From the NCBI RefSeq assembly GCF_024372725.1, contig NZ_VOUA01000031.1, positions 1-46,244 of the forward strand: a stretch of DNA of 46,244 bases. The letters run 5' to 3'. Source of the stretch: Methanosarcina sp. KYL-1. GTDB lineage: Archaea; Halobacteriota; Methanosarcinia; Methanosarcinales; Methanosarcinaceae. Below are positions 25,694 to 34,060 of the stretch, piece after piece. A program made the translations under genes and the position numbers. Position 1 is the first letter of the stretch; each line of letters begins with the position of its first letter. Below the pieces are notes generated by a model. That model ran no database searches and had not been told where the DNA came from. It was given only the letters and a program-made list of their open reading frames with translations.

Positions 25694-25725
25694 ATACTGG
25701 ATATAATACTGGAGACATCCGGTAT
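25694..25725 (+). promoter_or_regulatory. Promoter with ATACTGGA operator-like repeats
   Basis: ATACTGGA occurs at 25694-25701 and 25706-25713, and an inverted copy TCCGGTAT at 25718-25725. The TATA word GATATAATA lies between the first two, about 27 bases before ATG 25735. A protein bound here would cover the TATA box and start site, so autoregulation is likely. The transcript looks leaderless. Confidence 0.55.
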
Positions 25726-25734
25726 AAACGGCAG

Positions 25735-26136
25735 ATGATAGTTGTGGCAGAGAATGGATTGACAGTAGAGGAGAGCGATTTTAAAATGGAAGATGTCGAA
25801 TATGAAATGGTTGAGTTACTGAGAAGGCTTAATATCAACAGGCCCGTGGCTCTCACCCTCGCATGCCTCTCGAAAGGAGAGGAGATTTCTTCCCAGTGTA
25901 TCGAAATGGTATCAGGCCTGAGACAGCCGGAAGTCAGCATTGCAATGCGCTACCTTCGTGAAAACGATTGGGTGGATATGAGGGAAGAAAAGAAAAACCA
26001 GGGCAAAGGCAGGCCGGTCAAACTGTACAAACTCACAGTCTCGATGGAAACAATCATCAACACAATTGAGGAAGACGTCCTGGCAGAAAGCAGGACAGTA
26101 CTCCAGAATATAGAACGCCTCAAAAACCTCTCCTGA
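25735..26136 (+). CDS. Winged-helix transcriptional regulator, first paralog
   Basis: 133 residues with a predicted winged helix: LNINRPVALTLACLSKGEEI, helix-turn-helix SGLRQPEVSIAMRYLRENDW, then the wing EEKKNQGKGRPVKLYKL. A C-terminal helical part (about 108-133) may dimerise. The MarR/TrmB-like layout is typical for methanogen regulators. It is divergent from hdrACB. The gene after it, at 26882, is a paralog with about 60 percent identical residues. Its likely targets are itself and the hdr operon, which is inference from position. Confidence 0.85.
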   Translation: MIVVAENGLTVEESDFKMEDVEYEMVELLRRLNINRPVALTLACLSKGEEISSQCIEMVSGLRQPEVSIAMRYLRENDWVDMREEKKNQGKGRPVKLYKLTVSMETIINTIEEDVLAESRTVLQNIERLKNLS

Positions 26137-26881
26137 AACCTTCCGGTAAAAGCTTTCAGCATGATTCTCAAATAATATTCAGAAAATATCCGCAAATAAT
26201 CAAAAACCCCCCAACAGTCAAAAATTCAGACGGATCAAACCCTCTAAAACCTTTTTTCTTACGGAAAATCCCCTTTTCGACTTCATTTCCCAAACCTTTG
26301 GACCGAGAGAAACAGGACAGAGGAAACAGGATAGAAGGAAACAACACAGGAAGAAAAGGGACACAAAACCGGGGACATAAAACCCACAATAACTCAAGTA
26401 TTCATAGGAAGAATCACTTCGCCTTCCTGAATACAGGCCATACCCCCGCAAGACTTTCCTCCCAAACAAAATATCAATCTTGCGGCATTTTCACTCCTTC
26501 TTAACTGTAATTCTAGCGTCATACCTTATTTTCGTCCTGTGTAAGAATTCACCGCCGGCGTTAGAATTTACCTACTTCATCAGCACCCCCTGATACTGTT
26601 TTTAATCACCCCACTCCTGCCGCACTTCCAGAACTCCACCAGCAGACCCTGTTTTTCCTGAAAAAGAGATCCAGACAGACCTGTAAAGTATCTCCCGAAT
26701 CCGGGAGAGGAAAATGTTAACGCACACCAGAATAGATAAAACAGAATCAAAAGACCTTAAAAATCATTTGTTAACCTGGCCGAACAGTCTAAAATATAAA
26801 TATAAATCGATAAATATTAAAAATAAAACATAAGCAAATATTTATATTAATTTACTCCATAATACTTCTTCGGGTGATTTA
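26137..26881. other. Intergenic region between the two HTH paralogs
   Basis: About 745 bases. It contains an A-rich stretch near 26290-26370, a small inverted sequence around 26565 (CGCCGGCG) and very AT-rich DNA with TATA words near 26795-26860 in front of the second regulator. ORFs on the minus strand (26168-26469) lack ribosome sites. I see no operator words matching those at 25617 or 25694. Confidence 0.5.
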
Positions 26882-27295
26882 ATGGTAGATGAAAGTGGTT
26901 TGAACATAGAAACTACTGACATAACGGACGAAACTCCCATCATAATGGGAACAAACGAATATGAAATGATCGAATTATTTAGAAAGATCAACGTCAGCAG
27001 GCCCATTGCTCTTACCCTTGCATGTCTTGCAAAAGGAAGGGAAGTCTCTTCCCAGAGCATAGAGATGGTAGCGGGCCTGAGACAACCGGAAGTCAGCGTT
27101 GCGATGCGGTACCTCCGCGAGAACAACTGGATTGACATCCGGGAAGAAAAGAAGTCAAAAGGTAAGGGCAGACCGATCAAGCTGTACAAGCTCACCGTCC
27201 CCATGGACAACATTGTCAGCACGATCGAACAGGAAATCATACACGAAAGCAGGCTTGTGCTCCAGAACATCCAGCGTCTGAAACTCATTGCCTGA
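26882..27295 (+). CDS. Winged-helix transcriptional regulator, second paralog
   Basis: 137 residues. The core from EYEMIELFRKINVSRPIALT through SVAMRYLRENNWIDIREEK to GKGRPIKLYKLTVPM aligns without gaps to the paralog at 25735. The N-terminal 25 residues differ and are acidic. The recognition helix segment GLRQPEVSxAMRYLREN is nearly identical in the two, so they may read similar sites, compete, or form mixed dimers. GGGTGATTTA lies before the ATG. It arose by duplication; the separate promoter suggests different regulation. Confidence 0.87.
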   Translation: MVDESGLNIETTDITDETPIIMGTNEYEMIELFRKINVSRPIALTLACLAKGREVSSQSIEMVAGLRQPEVSVAMRYLRENNWIDIREEKKSKGKGRPIKLYKLTVPMDNIVSTIEQEIIHESRLVLQNIQRLKLIA

Positions 27296-27750
27296 AAGTG
27301 TGAAAAGGGGATTGGAGCAGGCAGGGACGCAGGCCATAGTCCGTTCCAGGACAGCGCCTCAACCCGATACTTTTCAAACTGTTCTATCTTAAAGGGGATA
27401 CCACACCCCCCACCCCCAAATTTTTTCTCTTCAACAGCTTTCCTCTTCAACAGCTTTCCAACAGCTTTCCTCTTCAACAGCTTTCCTCTTCAACAGCTTT
27501 CCTCTTCAACAGCTTTTCTCCCATAGATATTTAATCTTCAACCCATCAATGGACCTTATTTTAGCGTGATTCTGCAGACCTATTATCCATATTAAAAGAC
27601 CACTAAACAATAGTGCTTGAGGGATAGACAAAATCACTCCAGGAAAAGAATAGAAAAAACAGAAAAAGAAACCCGGAAAAAAAATGAAATTGCAGGAGAA
27701 ATGAAATTTCAGAAAAGTAAGAATACAGGAAAAAGATATTAAAGAAAGTA
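27296..27750. other. Intergenic region with a 16-bp array
   Basis: About 455 bases between the second regulator and the tRNA-Ile genes. The repeat at 27428-27518 is its main feature; the rest is A/T-rich. No ORF is convincing. Confidence 0.6.
27428..27518. repeat. 16-bp tandem repeat, five full copies and one partial
   Basis: TCTTCAACAGCTTTCC repeats five times, almost without change, with an 11-base partial copy inserted at 27460-27470. There are no spacers, so it is not a CRISPR. Its near-identity suggests recent expansion. Confidence 0.95.
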
Positions 27751-27827
27751 TGGTGGGCCCGCTGCGATTCGAACGCAGGACCTCACGGTTATCAGCCGTG
27801 CGCTCCACCAGGCTAAGCTACGGGCCC
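27751..27827 (-). tRNA. tRNA-Ile (anticodon GAT)
   Basis: On the minus strand the 77 bases start GGGCCCGTAGC and end GCGGGCCCACCA. The anticodon arm is ACGGCTGATAACCGT, with GAT at the anticodon position. The T arm is CTGCGTTCGAATCGCAG. The 3' CCA is encoded. Its neighbour at 27897 differs by one base in the D loop. Confidence 0.97.
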
Positions 27828-27896
27828 GATATGAAGGCTAATTTGCCATTGTTGTAAAAAAACCTAGTGGTTCTCTGAAAAGAGACTATTGGATTA

Positions 27897-27973
27897 TGGT
27901 GGGCCCGCTGCGATTCGAACGCAGGACCTCACGGTTATCAGCCGTGCGCTCCACCAAGCTAAGCTACGGGCCC
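27897..27973 (-). tRNA. tRNA-Ile (anticodon GAT), second copy
   Basis: Identical to the first copy except for one C-to-T change in the D loop (GCTTGG versus GCCTGG), CCA encoded. About 70 bases of unrelated sequence separate the two genes. Tandem duplication with very recent divergence or gene conversion is the likely origin. Confidence 0.97.
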
Positions 27974-28147
27974 AGATGTTAGGTTTTTTTTGAATTACCG
28001 GAGTTGAAAGGCTTTTTTCGGGAAAGCATCCCAATCCGACAACACTTCTAATACGCAAATTACTACTTATAACTTTTGCTCGAATTTCAGGGCTCCCGCA
28101 GGTTCAAAAAATTATTTATACGAAACCGACCCATGAGGGCGACAGTT

Positions 28148-28156
28148 TTATATACG
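28148..28156 (+). promoter_or_regulatory. TATA box of tRNA-Ala
   Basis: TTTATATAC about 45-50 bases before the tRNA, suggesting a primary transcript beginning near 28178 with a short 5' leader. Confidence 0.5.
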
Positions 28157-28199
28157 ATACTGTGATTTAAAGGAAATGCGCGTGGCGCAGTAAATGTAT

Positions 28200-28271
28200 G
28201 GGCCGGTAGATCAGGGGAAGATCGCTACCTTGGCATGGTAGAGGCCTCGGGTTCAATTCCCGACCGGTCCA
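28200..28271 (+). tRNA. tRNA-Ala (anticodon GGC)
   Basis: 72 bases: acceptor GGGCCGG pairs with CCGGTCC (with one G-T pair), anticodon arm CTACCTTGGCATGGTAG has GGC, T arm CGGGTTCAATTCCCG, discriminator A. The CCA is not encoded, unlike the tRNA-Ile genes next to it. A T-rich tract downstream can end transcription. Confidence 0.95.
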
Positions 28272-28300
28272 TAAAAATTATGTTCTATTTCTTTTCTCTG

Positions 28301-28402
28301 GTTTTCTTTGTTTTTATCCATTTTTTATCCAGTTTTTTCTGCTCTTCTCTGCTTTTATCCGGTTTTTTGTTCTTCTCTGTTCTTATCCGGTTCTTATCCT
28401 GT
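28301..28402. repeat. T-rich array with TTTTATCC core
   Basis: Degenerate copies of TTTTTATCCAGTTTTTT / TTTTATCCGGTTTTTTG repeat between tRNA-Ala and the SdpI-like gene. The T-runs probably also terminate the tRNA transcript. Confidence 0.7.
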
Positions 28403-28485
28403 TACCCCATATGTTTCTGTTTTTTGTATTTTCCCTGGTTTCTTACCTTAGAAAAATTACGCGGCACGCAAAAACACTGCCTGAC

Positions 28486-28495
28486 TTTTAAATAC
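28486..28495 (+). promoter_or_regulatory. TATA box of the SdpI-like gene
   Basis: TTTTAAATAC 23-32 bases before ATG 28518; no ribosome site is present, so the mRNA is probably leaderless or nearly so. Confidence 0.6.
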
Positions 28496-28517
28496 CCGAT
28501 GAATCTTAACTATTTAC

Positions 28518-29180
28518 ATGCGCAAAGCCACTCTTGCAACTATAGGCCTTGTCCTTCTTTCTTTCATTCTCTCAATCTATTTTTACCCCGTCGTGCCCGA
28601 GCAAATGGCCAGTCACTGGAACGCAGGAGGAGAAGTAGACGGGTACATGTCGAAGTTCTGGGGGCTTTTTTTCATGCCGCTTATGCTTGCCGGGCTTGCC
28701 CTGCTGTTCCTCGCAATTCCCAGGATTGACCCGCTGAAGGAGAATATAGAGAAGTTCAGGAAGTATTATGACGGGTTCATCATCCTTTTCCTTGTGTTTA
28801 TGCTTGCCGTCCATACACAGGTGCTGCTCTGGAACATAGGGATAAGGATCAGCCCGAACGCGGTGCTTCCGGTGGGGATTGGGCTTCTGTTTTATTACAT
28901 AGGGATCCTTACGGAAAATGCGGAGAGGAACTGGTTCATTGGCATCCGGACGCCCTGGACCCTGAGCAGCGACAGGGTGTGGAAAAAAACAAACAGGCTG
29001 GGAGGAAAGCTCTTCAAGCTTGCAGGGTTAGTGGCACTGTTAGGGATCTTTTTCCAGGAGTTTGCCGTATATTTTATCCTCGTGCCTGCACTATCTGTTG
29101 CAGGGTTTACGGTTGTTTACTCGTATCTGGAATATCAGAAAGAACTGAAAGGAAATGAATTGGAAGCATCCGGAGTATAA
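28518..29180 (+). CDS. SdpI/DUF1648-type membrane protein
   Basis: 220 residues with about six membrane helices. The N-terminal DUF1648 part reads LSIYFYPVVPEQMASHWN and GGEVDGYMSK. The C-terminal SdpI-like part has NWFIGIRTPWTLSSDRVWKK and NRLGGKLFKLAG. In Bacillus SdpI protects against the SdpC toxin and acts as a signal transducer. In archaea the family is common and its role is not known. It stands alone between tRNA-Ala and the FKBP cluster. Confidence 0.85.
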   Translation: MRKATLATIGLVLLSFILSIYFYPVVPEQMASHWNAGGEVDGYMSKFWGLFFMPLMLAGLALLFLAIPRIDPLKENIEKFRKYYDGFIILFLVFMLAVHTQVLLWNIGIRISPNAVLPVGIGLLFYYIGILTENAERNWFIGIRTPWTLSSDRVWKKTNRLGGKLFKLAGLVALLGIFFQEFAVYFILVPALSVAGFTVVYSYLEYQKELKGNELEASGV

Positions 29181-29186
29181 ACCGGG

Positions 29187-29250
29187 CCTGGAAACAACAG
29201 GACCTGGAAACAACAGGACCTGGAAACAACAGGACCTGGAAACAACAGGA
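29187..29250. repeat. 16-bp tandem repeat, four perfect copies
   Basis: CCTGGAAACAACAGGA repeats exactly four times starting six bases after the SdpI-like stop codon. It is the cleanest array in the window, so recent slippage or expansion is likely. Confidence 0.97.
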
Positions 29251-29409
29251 CCTGATAATCAATATTTTCAGCACCTACGTTGCCCATATAAAAATAATTC
29301 CTTATTTCCGGCTCTTCCAGCCCCCGGGGATTGATTTTGAGCCGGTTTCCGGCTCTTATTTCATCAGTACGTTTATCTAACATGCTCTCGTTTTGAATTA
29401 TTGATTTTT

Positions 29410-29892
29410 ATGGTAGAAGACATCAGAAACGATTCCAGCAAAACTGTTGAAAGCGGGGATACCATTTCCGTTGACTATGTGGGAGAGCTCGAAGACGGGA
29501 CAGTTTTCGACACATCCGTAAAGGAAGTTGCCGTGGAGGCGGGGACCTACAACGAGATGCGAGGCTATGAACCTCTCACGTTCACCGTGGGCGCTGGCCA
29601 GATGATAAAGGGCTTTGACGAGGGCGTTGTCGGGATGAAAGTAGGGGAAGAAAAGACCCTGAAAATCCCTCCCGAAGAAGCTTATGGGGAGTACAGGGAA
29701 GAATTTGCCAGGAAACTCCCGGTTTCAGCCGTGGATTTCACACCCGAAGTCGGGATGCAGCTTGCCACGGATAACGGGCTCAGGGGCACGGTTACCGAGG
29801 TAGATGAAGAAAGCTTCATGATTGACTTCAACCACGAGCTTGCAGGCAAGACCCTGATTTTCAAAATAAAAGTCGTCTCCGTGGAGGCTTGA
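29410..29892 (+). CDS. FKBP-type peptidyl-prolyl isomerase, cytoplasmic (first of three)
   Basis: 160 residues from ATG 29410; TTG 29401 would add three. It is of the short SlyD-like kind with an insert. FKBP motifs: VDYVGELEDGTVFDTS (with the F-D pair), PLTFTVGAGQMIKGFDEGVVGM, KIPPEEAYGEY, and C-terminal IDFNHELAGKTLIFKIKVV. No signal peptide. It catalyses cis/trans proline isomerisation and chaperones folding in the cytoplasm. The next two genes are its paralogs. Confidence 0.93.
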   Translation: MVEDIRNDSSKTVESGDTISVDYVGELEDGTVFDTSVKEVAVEAGTYNEMRGYEPLTFTVGAGQMIKGFDEGVVGMKVGEEKTLKIPPEEAYGEYREEFARKLPVSAVDFTPEVGMQLATDNGLRGTVTEVDEESFMIDFNHELAGKTLIFKIKVVSVEA

Positions 29893-29897
29893 GAGGG

Positions 29898-30470
29898 ATG
29901 AACAGAGGGAGGGGGGCGATTTTCTTTATATGCATGCTTCTTGCGGGAAGCATGCTCCTTGTGAGCGGGTGTACGGACACCGGAAACGGCGGCCAAGCCG
30001 GGGAAACCGACGCAGTCAAACCCGGGGATATTGTCCGGGTGGACTATGTGGGAAAGCTCGAAGACGGTACTGTCTTTGATACCTCAATAGAAGAGGTCGC
30101 AACCGAGGCCGGCATATACAATGAAAATAGGGACTACATCCCCCTGGCGTTTGAGGCAGGGGCGGGGCAGATGATCAAAGGCTTCGACGAGGGCGTAATC
30201 GGGATGAAGGTAGGAGAAGAAAAGACCCTGACCATTCCTCCGGAGAAAGCTTACGGAGAATACGACGAAGCAAAAGTCCAGGCAATTCCCCTTGAAGATA
30301 TGGGACTTCCCGAACCTCCGGTAGCCGGACAAAAGCTCTCTACGATTTACGGAACGACAGTCACGGTACTCGAAGTTAATGAAACCCACGCTAAGATTGA
30401 CTTCAACCACGAACTCGCAGGCAAGACCCTGATTTTTGATATTACCCTTGTTTCTATCGAATCAAAATGA
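29898..30470 (+). CDS. FKBP-type peptidyl-prolyl isomerase, lipoprotein (second of three)
   Basis: 190 residues. ATG 29898 is favoured because GGAGG lies about 10 bases upstream within the end of the first FKBP gene; TTG 29889 is the alternative. Signal: MNRGRGAIFFICMLLAGSML followed by the lipobox LVSGC, so Cys is probably lipidated and the enzyme acts outside the membrane. The FKBP core is close to that of gene one (VDYVGKLEDGTVFDTS, AGAGQMIKGFDEGV). It would help fold surface proteins, such as S-layer or archaellum parts. Confidence 0.93.
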   Translation: MNRGRGAIFFICMLLAGSMLLVSGCTDTGNGGQAGETDAVKPGDIVRVDYVGKLEDGTVFDTSIEEVATEAGIYNENRDYIPLAFEAGAGQMIKGFDEGVIGMKVGEEKTLTIPPEKAYGEYDEAKVQAIPLEDMGLPEPPVAGQKLSTIYGTTVTVLEVNETHAKIDFNHELAGKTLIFDITLVSIESK

Positions 30471-30540
30471 ATTTCCGGCAGCCTCTGCCACGAGGCGGCT
30501 TTGTTTTACCGTATGCCCATACAGGAACGGAGCTTTGGAG

Positions 30541-30656
30541 GGGCACCGGCGAGATTGAAATCTGAAAAATTAGCACCGGCGAAATTGAAACCGAAAGTTT
30601 GAAAACGGCAAGATTGAAACCGAAAGATTGAAACCGGTAAAATTGGCGCCGGCATA
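30541..30656. repeat. Degenerate repeat between the second and third FKBP genes
   Basis: Four or so copies of a 15-30 base pattern with core CACCGGCGAAATTGAAACCG. The unit boundary drifts, and the copies are more diverged than in the 16-bp arrays. Confidence 0.75.
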
Positions 30657-30682
30657 ACAGAACGCACGGAGATGAAAAAGAA

Positions 30683-31153
30683 ATGGAAAATTCTCAAGCC
30701 GTTGAAGCAGGAAATTACGTGCTTGTGGATTACACGGTGACATTAGAAGACGGAATAGCATTCGATACCACCGTAAAAGAGCAGGCCCTCGAAGCAGGCA
30801 TATACGATGAGGAAAAGAAATACACCCCCCTGTTTTTCAGGGCGGACGCAAGACAGGTCATAAAAGGCCTGGACAGAGGCGTTCTGGGGATGAAAGAGGG
30901 AGAAGAAAAGACCCTTATAATCCCGCCGGTCGAAGCCTACGGGGAGTACAAAGCCTACCTGGCACAGGATATCCCCCTTGAGAGGCTGGAACTTCAGGCA
31001 CCTCCCGAAGTGGGCGAGGAAATCACTACCCCCGGTGGAAGGGATGTAAAGGTGCTTGCTTTAACCGACACCCACGCTACCCTGGACTTCAACCACGAAC
31101 TTGCAGGCAAAACCCTCATAATGAAGGTGAAACTGGTCTCGGTTATCAGATAA
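30683..31153 (+). CDS. FKBP-type peptidyl-prolyl isomerase, cytoplasmic (third of three)
   Basis: 156 residues. GGAGAT lies about 10 bases before the ATG. Core motifs remain (VDYTVTLEDGIAFDTT, QVIKGLDRGVLGM, IIPPVEAYGEY, LDFNHELAGKTLI). The G-A-G-Q strand of the other two reads RADARQ here, so the pocket is diverged. No signal peptide. It may have weakened isomerase activity or another client. Confidence 0.92.
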   Translation: MENSQAVEAGNYVLVDYTVTLEDGIAFDTTVKEQALEAGIYDEEKKYTPLFFRADARQVIKGLDRGVLGMKEGEEKTLIIPPVEAYGEYKAYLAQDIPLERLELQAPPEVGEEITTPGGRDVKVLALTDTHATLDFNHELAGKTLIMKVKLVSVIR

Positions 31154-31192
31154 TTAAAAAGAAGGTAGTTAAAAAGAAGGTAGTTAAAAAGG
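31151..31192. repeat. 15-bp tandem repeat after the third FKBP gene
   Basis: TAGTTAAAAAGAAGG occurs two to three times, the first copy overlapping the stop codon. Confidence 0.9.
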
Positions 31193-31219
31193 TCTGGATA
31201 TTGAGAAAGGTGGCGGGTC

Positions 31220-31651
31220 ATGGAAAAGGAAGAAAAAGTAGTGGTAGTGCTGCTCATCATGGCACTGTCCTCCCTTTTTGCAGCATACCTCTGTTTCGGG
31301 CCCGGAATTGCGGGTATGGGGAAAAGCCCAGGTGGGGAGAGCTGGCAGTATACCCCGGAAGCAGGGGAAGGGGAGAGGGTATCCCTGGAAGCCGAAGTGT
31401 TGAGCAAGCGCTTTACATACACCGGAGAACACCTCCTATTAAAAGTTGACTGCGGTTCCGAAGTCCTGACAGTCTTTGTCCCCAGCGAAGCGGGAGCCGG
31501 AGCCCTGGAAGAATCAATAAGTGAGGGGGATATTCTGAGCATAACCGGCGTTGTTTCGGAGTATGAAGGAGAAAGGGAAATAAAAGTGGCGAAAAAAGAG
31601 GATATTTCCCGAATAACCGTTATCAATAACCCTGAAGACAATAAAAAGTAG
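31220..31651 (+). CDS. Membrane-anchored OB-fold protein, uncharacterised
   Basis: 143 residues. A single N-terminal membrane helix (VVVVLLIMALSSLFAAYLCF, about 7-26) is followed by a Gly/Pro-rich linker, then an OB-fold-like domain (VSLEAEVLSKRFTYTGEHLL to GDILSITGVVSEYEGEREIK). The domain points outward if the N-terminus is inside. Nucleic-acid binding is one option for such folds; the real ligand is unknown. GGTGGCGGG-type sequence precedes the ATG. Confidence 0.75.
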   Translation: MEKEEKVVVVLLIMALSSLFAAYLCFGPGIAGMGKSPGGESWQYTPEAGEGERVSLEAEVLSKRFTYTGEHLLLKVDCGSEVLTVFVPSEAGAGALEESISEGDILSITGVVSEYEGEREIKVAKKEDISRITVINNPEDNKK

Positions 31652-31690
31652 ATCGCTAGTAATATATCCATAGACAACATTTGAGAAATT

Positions 31691-32869
31691 ATGAAAGCAT
31701 GTATCATGTGCGGAGGTGCCGGGACCCGGCTCAGGCCGCTGACCTTCAAGCACCCGAAACCGAGCATTCCGATTCTTAACAAGCCTTCCGTCCTTCATCT
31801 GATTGAACATCTCTCAAAAGAGGGATTCAATGAGATCGTTATGACCCTCGGGTATATGGGAGAGCATATCGAAGAGCAGCTAGGGGACGGGCATATGTTC
31901 GGAGTCCACATTGATTACGTGTACGAAAAAGAAAAGATGGGAACTGCGGGCGGGGTCAAGAACGCCGAGAAATACCTCAAAAACGGGCCGTTCATAGTGC
32001 TCGGAGGCGATCACGTCCTGAACCTTGACCTCAGGGAGATGTACCGCTTCCACGAAGAGAACGATGCCATCGTAACCATAGGGCTCCTTTCCATTGACGA
32101 CCCCAGGGAGTTCGGGATTGCGGACATGGACATCAACAACAGGATCCACCGCTTCCTGGAAAAGCCGAAATCCGGCCAGATTTTCAGCAACCTTGCAAGC
32201 ACGGGCATATACGTCTGCGACCCCGAAATCTTTGATTGGATACCGGAAAACACGAAATACGATTTTGCAAAAGACCTTTTCCCGGCCCTCCTTGCCGCAG
32301 ACGAAAAGATCAACGGGATGCTAGTCCGGGGAAAATGGACCGACGTGGGCAGCTCTGCAGCTTACAGGCAGGCCCAGCGCTGGATGCTTGACGCCCTCCC
32401 CGGGACCACAATAGAGGGGAACTTCACTACCCGGAACGCAAGGATAAGAGGCCCCCTGTCCATAGGAAACAACGTGTCCGTGGGCTCGAATTCATCCCTT
32501 GTAGGGCCAATCGTCATCGGGGAAAACACAATTATAGGTGACAATGTCCTTATAGGGCCCTACAGCGTAATAGGCGCAAACTGCATTATCGAAAACAACG
32601 CAAAGATCCTTTCCTCTTACCTCTTCGACCATGTGCGCATAGGGAAAAACTCCAACATCTCGGGAGCAGTCGTGGCAGATGACACAATCGTCGGGGAAAG
32701 CTGCAGCCTGGAGAACGGGACCGTTATCGGGCACAAGGTCATTATAGGAAACAATTCCACCATCCATTCCGGAGTCAAGGTCTGGCCCGAAGCTATTATC
32801 AGCAAGGATTCCAGCATAAAAGAAACCCTCATCAACCCTGAATATGACACAGCCAATGAAGGGTCCTGA
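31691..32869 (+). CDS. Sugar-nucleotide pyrophosphorylase with a left-handed beta-helix
   Basis: 392 residues. The nucleotidyltransferase domain has MKACIMCGGAGTRLRPLTFK with the G-x-G-T-R-x-R-P-L-T signature, then LGGDHVLNLD and the acceptor-site FLEKP and WTDVGSSAAY. From about residue 240 the hexapeptide repeats (IGNNVSVGSNSSLVGPIVIG) form a beta-helix. It makes an NDP-sugar, such as GDP-mannose or a UDP- or dTDP-linked sugar; the specific sugar is not readable. It probably feeds glycan synthesis for surface proteins. Confidence 0.93.
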   Translation: MKACIMCGGAGTRLRPLTFKHPKPSIPILNKPSVLHLIEHLSKEGFNEIVMTLGYMGEHIEEQLGDGHMFGVHIDYVYEKEKMGTAGGVKNAEKYLKNGPFIVLGGDHVLNLDLREMYRFHEENDAIVTIGLLSIDDPREFGIADMDINNRIHRFLEKPKSGQIFSNLASTGIYVCDPEIFDWIPENTKYDFAKDLFPALLAADEKINGMLVRGKWTDVGSSAAYRQAQRWMLDALPGTTIEGNFTTRNARIRGPLSIGNNVSVGSNSSLVGPIVIGENTIIGDNVLIGPYSVIGANCIIENNAKILSSYLFDHVRIGKNSNISGAVVADDTIVGESCSLENGTVIGHKVIIGNNSTIHSGVKVWPEAIISKDSSIKETLINPEYDTANEGS

Positions 32870-32913
32870 ACACCGGGTCCTGAATGCTATTTAAAATAGA
32901 TTCTTAAAAAATA

Positions 32914-32971
32914 GGTTCAACCCAAAAACAGATTTCAATTAAAAATAGGTTCAACCCAAAACAGATTTGAC
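32914..32971. repeat. About 31-bp repeat, two copies
   Basis: TTAAAAAATAGGTTCAACCC followed by AAAAACAGATTT is repeated with one-base length differences. It lies between the sugar-nucleotide enzyme and the UPF0104-type gene. Confidence 0.85.
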
Positions 32972-33004
32972 TCAAAAAGGATTCAAAAACCCCAACCGAT
33001 TGGC

Positions 33005-34060
33005 ATGAACAGGTACAAAAAATGGTTAGCCGCCTCACTGCTCATAAGTGCGGTATCGATTGCAATAGTCCTTGGTTTTACCTTTGACCCGGAAACTCTG
33101 GAAGCCCTGAGAAAGATCAAAACCGAATACATAATCGCTGCCGCCCTTCTGCATGTGTTTTCTTATATTGTATGGGGTTTTCGGACCCGGACCCTCTGCA
33201 AAGCCCTGGGTTACGAAATCGCCCCCTTAAAAACCATTGAGATCGTAATTTCAAGCGTCTTTGCAGCCGGAATAACCCCTTCTTCGGCAGGTGGAGAACC
33301 TCTCAGGGTCCATATGCTGCACCAGAATAAAATCCCTCTCGGGCGAGCCACGGCAATAGTTGTGGGAGAACGCCTTTTAGATGCTTTTTTCATCTTTGCC
33401 TCCCTGCCTTTTGCCCTTTCCATTTTCGGGGATATGTTTTCGAACTATGAATTCGACGCAGCTTTCCTGACCGCAAACACCCTTGTATTCATCATCCTTG
33501 CCTTCTTTGTTTACGGGGTCTGGAAACCTGAAAAAGTGAAACTCATGACCCACCGTACCGTAGAAAGGCTTACCCCTCTTTTTGGGAAACGGACCGATGC
33601 TGCCATATCCCATCTCATGGAACAGGCCGACCGGGAAATAGACCATTTCCATGACAGTGTCCTGGTCTTTCTCTCGGAAGGAAAAAAAGGGCTGCTCTGG
33701 GGCGTAGCCTACACATTCGTGTTCTGGGTAACAGAATTTTCCCTGCTCGTCCTGGTCCTGCTGGGCCTTTCCCAGCACCCCTCAATCCCCACGGTCTTTG
33801 CAGCCCAGGTACTCCTGGCCGTGATCATGATCGTGCCCGCAACCCCCGGAGCAAGCGGAGTAGCAGAACTGGGAGCAGCCTCCATCTTCTCTGTCTTCGT
33901 AAACTCGTCCGTCCTGGGGATAACCGTCATTGCCTGGAGAGCCCTGACCTACCACCTTAACCTCCTTGCAGGAGGCTTCATGAGCCTGAAAGTCCTAAAA
34001 GACATGGACGTCATCAAAAAGCTGGTCGGAGACCCTGCGGAAGCCCCGGAAATCGCCTGA
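33005..34060 (+). CDS. UPF0104 / lysylphosphatidylglycerol-synthase-like membrane protein
   Basis: 351 residues with about eight membrane helices. Characteristic motifs: SSAGGEPLRVHMLHQNKIPL, GRATAIVVGERLLDAFFIF, VWVTEFSLLVLVL-like helix (FWVTEFSLLVLVLLGLS), and VPATPGASGVAELGAASIF. This is the flippase-like part of MprF and of archaeal AglD-like proteins. The bacterial homolog moves charged lipids across the membrane; in archaea a role in polyisoprenyl-linked sugar handling has been proposed. The neighbours fit a surface glycan function. Confidence 0.9.
   Translation: MNRYKKWLAASLLISAVSIAIVLGFTFDPETLEALRKIKTEYIIAAALLHVFSYIVWGFRTRTLCKALGYEIAPLKTIEIVISSVFAAGITPSSAGGEPLRVHMLHQNKIPLGRATAIVVGERLLDAFFIFASLPFALSIFGDMFSNYEFDAAFLTANTLVFIILAFFVYGVWKPEKVKLMTHRTVERLTPLFGKRTDAAISHLMEQADREIDHFHDSVLVFLSEGKKGLLWGVAYTFVFWVTEFSLLVLVLLGLSQHPSIPTVFAAQVLLAVIMIVPATPGASGVAELGAASIFSVFVNSSVLGITVIAWRALTYHLNLLAGGFMSLKVLKDMDVIKKLVGDPAEAPEIA

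Larger units (their letters stand above)
25185..25734. other. Divergent control region between hdrA and the HTH regulator
   Basis: 550 bases holding the hdrA promoter (25209-25217), TATA-rich DNA around 25500-25612, a threefold AGTACNTGA repeat (25617-25656), and the ATACTGGA operator-like repeats at the regulator promoter (25694-25725). A 60-codon ORF at 25431 has no ribosome site. I see no tRNA or structured RNA. Confidence 0.6.

Noticed and set aside
27428-27518. CRISPR array
   Set aside because: The 16-base copies are contiguous, without spacers, and no cas gene is present.
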